Positions 14,827-17,245 of a stretch of DNA of 17,245 nucleotides are shown in pieces (the first letter of the stretch is position 1; each line of letters begins with the position of its first letter). The DNA is from an uncultured Sutterella sp. (GTDB taxonomy: Bacteria; Pseudomonadota; Gammaproteobacteria; Burkholderiales; Burkholderiaceae_F), in assembly GCA_900546995.1 (NCBI GenBank), contig URFF01000037.1, positions 1 through 17,245 of the forward strand, in the 5' to 3' direction. The notes below the pieces were generated by a model. That model was not told the DNA's origin and searched no databases. It saw nothing but the letters and a program-made list of their open reading frames with translations. A program made the position numbers and the translations under genes.

Positions 14827-15051
14827 TCATTCTTCCTTTGCCCAATGTTGGGCAACTCAATCCGATACAATTTGGATAGTAAGGAAGAATCGCCGCTAAA
14901 GGTGAAAATAATTATTAATTCCCTCGTTATTTTGTAACTAAACTTTGTCAGAGACTTTACATCCTCAAAAATTCCTTCAAAATAAATGTAACAGAACGGA
15001 GACGAAATACTCTGTTCGAATTTAAAAATATATTTCTATTGAGGACCCATT
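14827..15051. promoter_or_regulatory. Divergent region between the secreted-protein gene and ompR
   Basis: Two direct repeats, TGTAACTAAAC (14933-14943) and TGTAACAGAAC (14987-14997), match at 9 of 11 positions, 54 nt apart. TGTAAC is the core seen in OmpR-type boxes, so autoregulation by the adjacent response regulator is plausible (inference). TTTACA (14955-14960) followed 17 nt later by an A/T-rich stretch is a weak promoter candidate for ompR. No -35/-10 pair is convincing in either direction. Confidence 0.35.
14838..14855. promoter_or_regulatory. Perfect palindrome upstream of the secreted-protein gene
   Basis: TTGCCCAATGTTGGGCAA: 8-bp perfect arms around a 2-nt centre. On the minus strand it touches the AAAGGAAG Shine-Dalgarno. 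It may be a dimeric-regulator operator. As RNA it could form a 7-bp hairpin with a 4-nt loop next to the ribosome-binding site. Confidence 0.6.
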
Positions 15052-15777
15052 ATGGCAGAACGTACGCCCAAATTGCTTGTCGTTGATGACGATCCCCGCT
15101 TGCGCGATCTTTTACGTCGCTATCTCGGAGAAAACGGTTTTCAAGTTTATGTCGCCGACGGCGGTGTAACGATGAATCGTCTCTGGTTAAGAGAACGCTT
15201 CGATGCGCTCATTCTCGACTTGATGATGCCCGGTGAGGACGGTCTTCAGATTCTACGCCGCTTGCGCGAGCAAAAAGACACGACGCCGATTATCATGCTC
15301 ACCGCTCGCGGTGAAGACGTCGATCGGATCGTCGGACTGGAAATGGGTGCGGATGACTATATCCCGAAACCCTTTAATCCGCGCGAACTGCTCGCACGAA
15401 TTCACGCCGTGTTGCGCCGTCGACCGGTTGCCGATGCGCCGGGCGCTCCTTCGATGGAAAATGAGGTCGTGAAGTTCGGCGAATTCGAATTGGATTTAGG
15501 CACTCGTGTTTTACGTAAAAACGGCGAGCCTGTTCCGTTGACCACCGGTGAATTTGCGGTTTTAAAGGCCTTTGCCCGTCATCCGAAACAACCGCTTTCG
15601 CGTGATAAGTTGATGGAAATTGCCCGTGGTCGTGAATACGAAGCCTTTGACCGTTCACTCGACGTACAGGTCTCTCGTCTTCGCAAAATGATTGAGCCGG
15701 ATCCTTCCAAGCCTCGTTTCTTGCAAACGGTTTGGGGGGTGGGTTACGTCTTTATTCCCGACGGCCAAAGCAATTAA
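15052..15777 (+). CDS. ompR: OmpR/RisA-type response regulator
   Basis: A cytoplasmic DNA-binding regulator phosphorylated by the adjacent histidine kinase. The 241 residues comprise a receiver domain (1-120) with acidic pocket Asp12-Asp14, phospho-acceptor Asp56 (DALILDLMMPGEDG) and Lys107 in YIPKPFNPREL. A winged-helix domain follows (about 140-237), ending RFLQTVWGVGYVF. The opening KLLVVDDDPRLRDLLRRYL is typical of OmpR and of Bordetella RisA. A strong GAGGA Shine-Dalgarno is present. Its stop is 19 nt before the kinase gene. Betaproteobacterial annotation often uses risA for this gene; targets such as porins are inferred from the family only. Confidence 0.94.
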   Translation: MAERTPKLLVVDDDPRLRDLLRRYLGENGFQVYVADGGVTMNRLWLRERFDALILDLMMPGEDGLQILRRLREQKDTTPIIMLTARGEDVDRIVGLEMGADDYIPKPFNPRELLARIHAVLRRRPVADAPGAPSMENEVVKFGEFELDLGTRVLRKNGEPVPLTTGEFAVLKAFARHPKQPLSRDKLMEIARGREYEAFDRSLDVQVSRLRKMIEPDPSKPRFLQTVWGVGYVFIPDGQSN

Positions 15778-15796
15778 CCTTTAATGGAGTATCAGT

Positions 15797-17203
15797 ATGG
15801 CTTTGAAGTCAACGAGCCTATTTTGGCGTACTTTCCTTCTGTTGATGTTACTTTTGATCATCACGGCGCTCGGATGGCTTCAAAGCTTTCGCGTTTTGTC
15901 CGAAGTTCCGTTTTCCCGTGGCGTGGCTCAGCAGATTGTCTCTACCGTGAATTTAACCCGGTACGCCTTGATTTCTGCTGATTCGGATTATCGCCCCGAT
16001 CTTTTGCACATTTTGGCTTATCAAGAAGGTGTGCGAATCATCCCCCGCGATGAAAACGATCACTGGACGAAACTCGTCTCTCAAGGCAACATCCCGGAAC
16101 TCATTGAAACGCAAACCAAAGCAAGCCTCGGCGAAAATACCATCATTGCCGGAAGCGTCAACGATCAACCCGGTCTTTGGGTTTCGACAACCATTGAAGG
16201 TGATAACTATTGGTTGATGATTCGCGACGATTTACTGGATCCGCCCTTTGGTACGGCATGGGTTTGGTGGGCATTCGTTGCCTTTTTGATGGGCACGCTG
16301 GGCGCCAGCGTTTTAACGCAAAGAACCATTCGTCCCCTTGCACAATTAAGTGCAGCCGCAAAAAAATTGGGGCGTGGTGAAAAACCTGATCCTTTACCGG
16401 AAAATACCCGCACAGCTGAAATTGAAGCCGTTAACCGCAGCTTTAATCATATGGTGCAAGAGCTTGAGCGTATGGAAAGTGATCGGGAGTTACTGCTTGC
16501 CGGTGTTTCGCATGACTTACGAACGCCGCTCACGCGTATGCGCTTGGAAATCGAACTGGCTGACTTGCCGGAAGACACACGCGAAGCAATGGTGAGCGAC
16601 TTGGAACAAATGGAAAGCATTGTCAATCAGTTCCTAGCCTATGCGCACCGCAGCAAGCAACCCCTTGAGCGCGTCGACTTGGGGCTTTGCGCCAATGACA
16701 CCTTAAACGATACCCGTATGCGCTCCAAAGGCGACGTGCAAATTGAAACCAGCATCATGGGTAATCTCTATGTGATGGCGCACCCAACCGAATTGGTTCG
16801 TGCAATACAAAACATCATTGTCAATGCCGATCGCTACGGTCGTGATCCCGAAACCGGTAGGCTGGATTTAAATATTCAGGTATTGCGTCAAGGCAATGAC
16901 GCAGTACTTCGCATCGGTGATAAAGGTAAAGGGGTTCCCGCCGAAGAGATGGCCCGCATTGTCCGCCCCTTTGAACGAGGCGATACGGCGCGTGGTGGCG
17001 CTAAGGGTGCGGGACTTGGCCTAGCCATTGTCGGCCGAGTGGTTAAACGCTCCGGTGGAAAGATCACGCTTTCAGCGAATCATCCGCATGGGTTAATCGT
17101 TGAACTATCCATGCCGCTTGCCAATCTTCCCGATGAAAAACCCATTCTGGAAGAACAAACGGCACCATCCGATTCGGTCTTAAGCCAAGACAAAGAGCAT
17201 TAA
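15797..17203 (+). CDS. envZ: EnvZ/RisS-type sensor histidine kinase
   Basis: An inner-membrane sensor that phosphorylates, and probably dephosphorylates, the upstream regulator. In 468 residues: transmembrane helix 1 (about 9-29), periplasmic domain (30-152), transmembrane helix 2 (about 154-174), HAMP (175-228), dimerisation/phospho-acceptor domain with His239 in SHDLRTPLTR, and an ATPase domain with Asn343 (IIVNADRYG), Asp375 (IGDKGKG) and GAGLGLA (404-410). The periplasmic part containing VNLTRYAL and QEGVRIIPR resembles RisS. A GGAG Shine-Dalgarno lies 8 nt from the ATG. The C-terminal 25 residues are a polar tail after the ATPase fold. All catalytic boxes are intact. Confidence 0.94.
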   Translation: MALKSTSLFWRTFLLLMLLLIITALGWLQSFRVLSEVPFSRGVAQQIVSTVNLTRYALISADSDYRPDLLHILAYQEGVRIIPRDENDHWTKLVSQGNIPELIETQTKASLGENTIIAGSVNDQPGLWVSTTIEGDNYWLMIRDDLLDPPFGTAWVWWAFVAFLMGTLGASVLTQRTIRPLAQLSAAAKKLGRGEKPDPLPENTRTAEIEAVNRSFNHMVQELERMESDRELLLAGVSHDLRTPLTRMRLEIELADLPEDTREAMVSDLEQMESIVNQFLAYAHRSKQPLERVDLGLCANDTLNDTRMRSKGDVQIETSIMGNLYVMAHPTELVRAIQNIIVNADRYGRDPETGRLDLNIQVLRQGNDAVLRIGDKGKGVPAEEMARIVRPFERGDTARGGAKGAGLGLAIVGRVVKRSGGKITLSANHPHGLIVELSMPLANLPDEKPILEEQTAPSDSVLSQDKEH

Positions 17204-17245
17204 TCCTCAATAGACTGTAAGAGTGCGATCGCCTGGGTTTCGATG
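17200..17245 (-). CDS. Possible 3' end of a convergent gene (partial)
   Basis: On the minus strand an open frame enters from the window edge and ends with TAA at 17200-17202, reading ...IETQAIALLQSIED. The composition looks like a real helical C-terminus. The stop overlaps the envZ stop codon tail to tail. Only about 14 codons are visible, so the product cannot be named and the frame could be chance. Confidence 0.35.
   Translation of the reverse strand, partial: IETQAIALLQSIED

Overview
The window reads as chromosomal core sequence of a betaproteobacterium of moderate GC. I infer order Burkholderiales, with Sutterellaceae-like gut commensals a reasonable guess. The basis is gene order and protein character: tig-clpP-clpX-lon, tsaB-rimI-family 4 uracil-DNA glycosylase convergent with lplT, alr-radA divergent from lplT, and a RisA/RisS-type OmpR/EnvZ pair. 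No phage, transposon or CRISPR array is visible.

Layout. 1-209 (minus): truncated tRNA-Asp(GUC) and complete tRNA-Val(UAC), with a good promoter. 299-6257 (minus): protein quality control block tig, clpP, clpX, lon. A near-consensus sigma-32 heat-shock promoter precedes lon and a UUCG-loop terminator follows it. 6258-6643: AT-rich gap holding the tig leader and the approach to tRNA-Leu(UAG), which is at 6644-6728 (plus). 6802-10648 (minus): alr, radA, a UreE-like His/Cys-repeat protein and a free-standing YbaK-type deacylase. alr and radA overlap as TAATG, and the UreE-like gene starts 8 nt after radA. 10846-12165 (plus): lplT. 12174-14178 (minus): tsaB, rimI and udg with 4-nt overlaps. 14275-14826 (minus): small secreted protein. 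15052-17203 (plus): ompR/risA and envZ/risS. The last 46 bases may hold the 3' end of a convergent gene.

How the genes work together. Trigger factor catches nascent chains, ClpXP and Lon degrade misfolded or tagged proteins, and Lon looks heat-shock driven. TsaB (t6A tRNA modification), RimI (N-terminal acetylation) and the glycosylase form a tight operon. Alr feeds D-alanine to peptidoglycan, RadA serves recombinational repair, and LplT moves lysophospholipids.

The standout is the gene at 7312-8166. Its N-terminal half looks like the UreE nickel-chaperone fold, but glycine stands where UreE has the His of its GNRH motif. A C-terminal tail of about 120 residues alternates eight Cys-Cys-Cys triplets with seven runs of 5-7 histidines, encoded by 51-bp tandem repeats. 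All 24 cysteines of the protein are in those triplets. No urease gene is in the window. I infer a repurposed metal-buffering or metal-delivery protein, co-transcribed with radA and ended by a hairpin that abuts the ybaK start codon.
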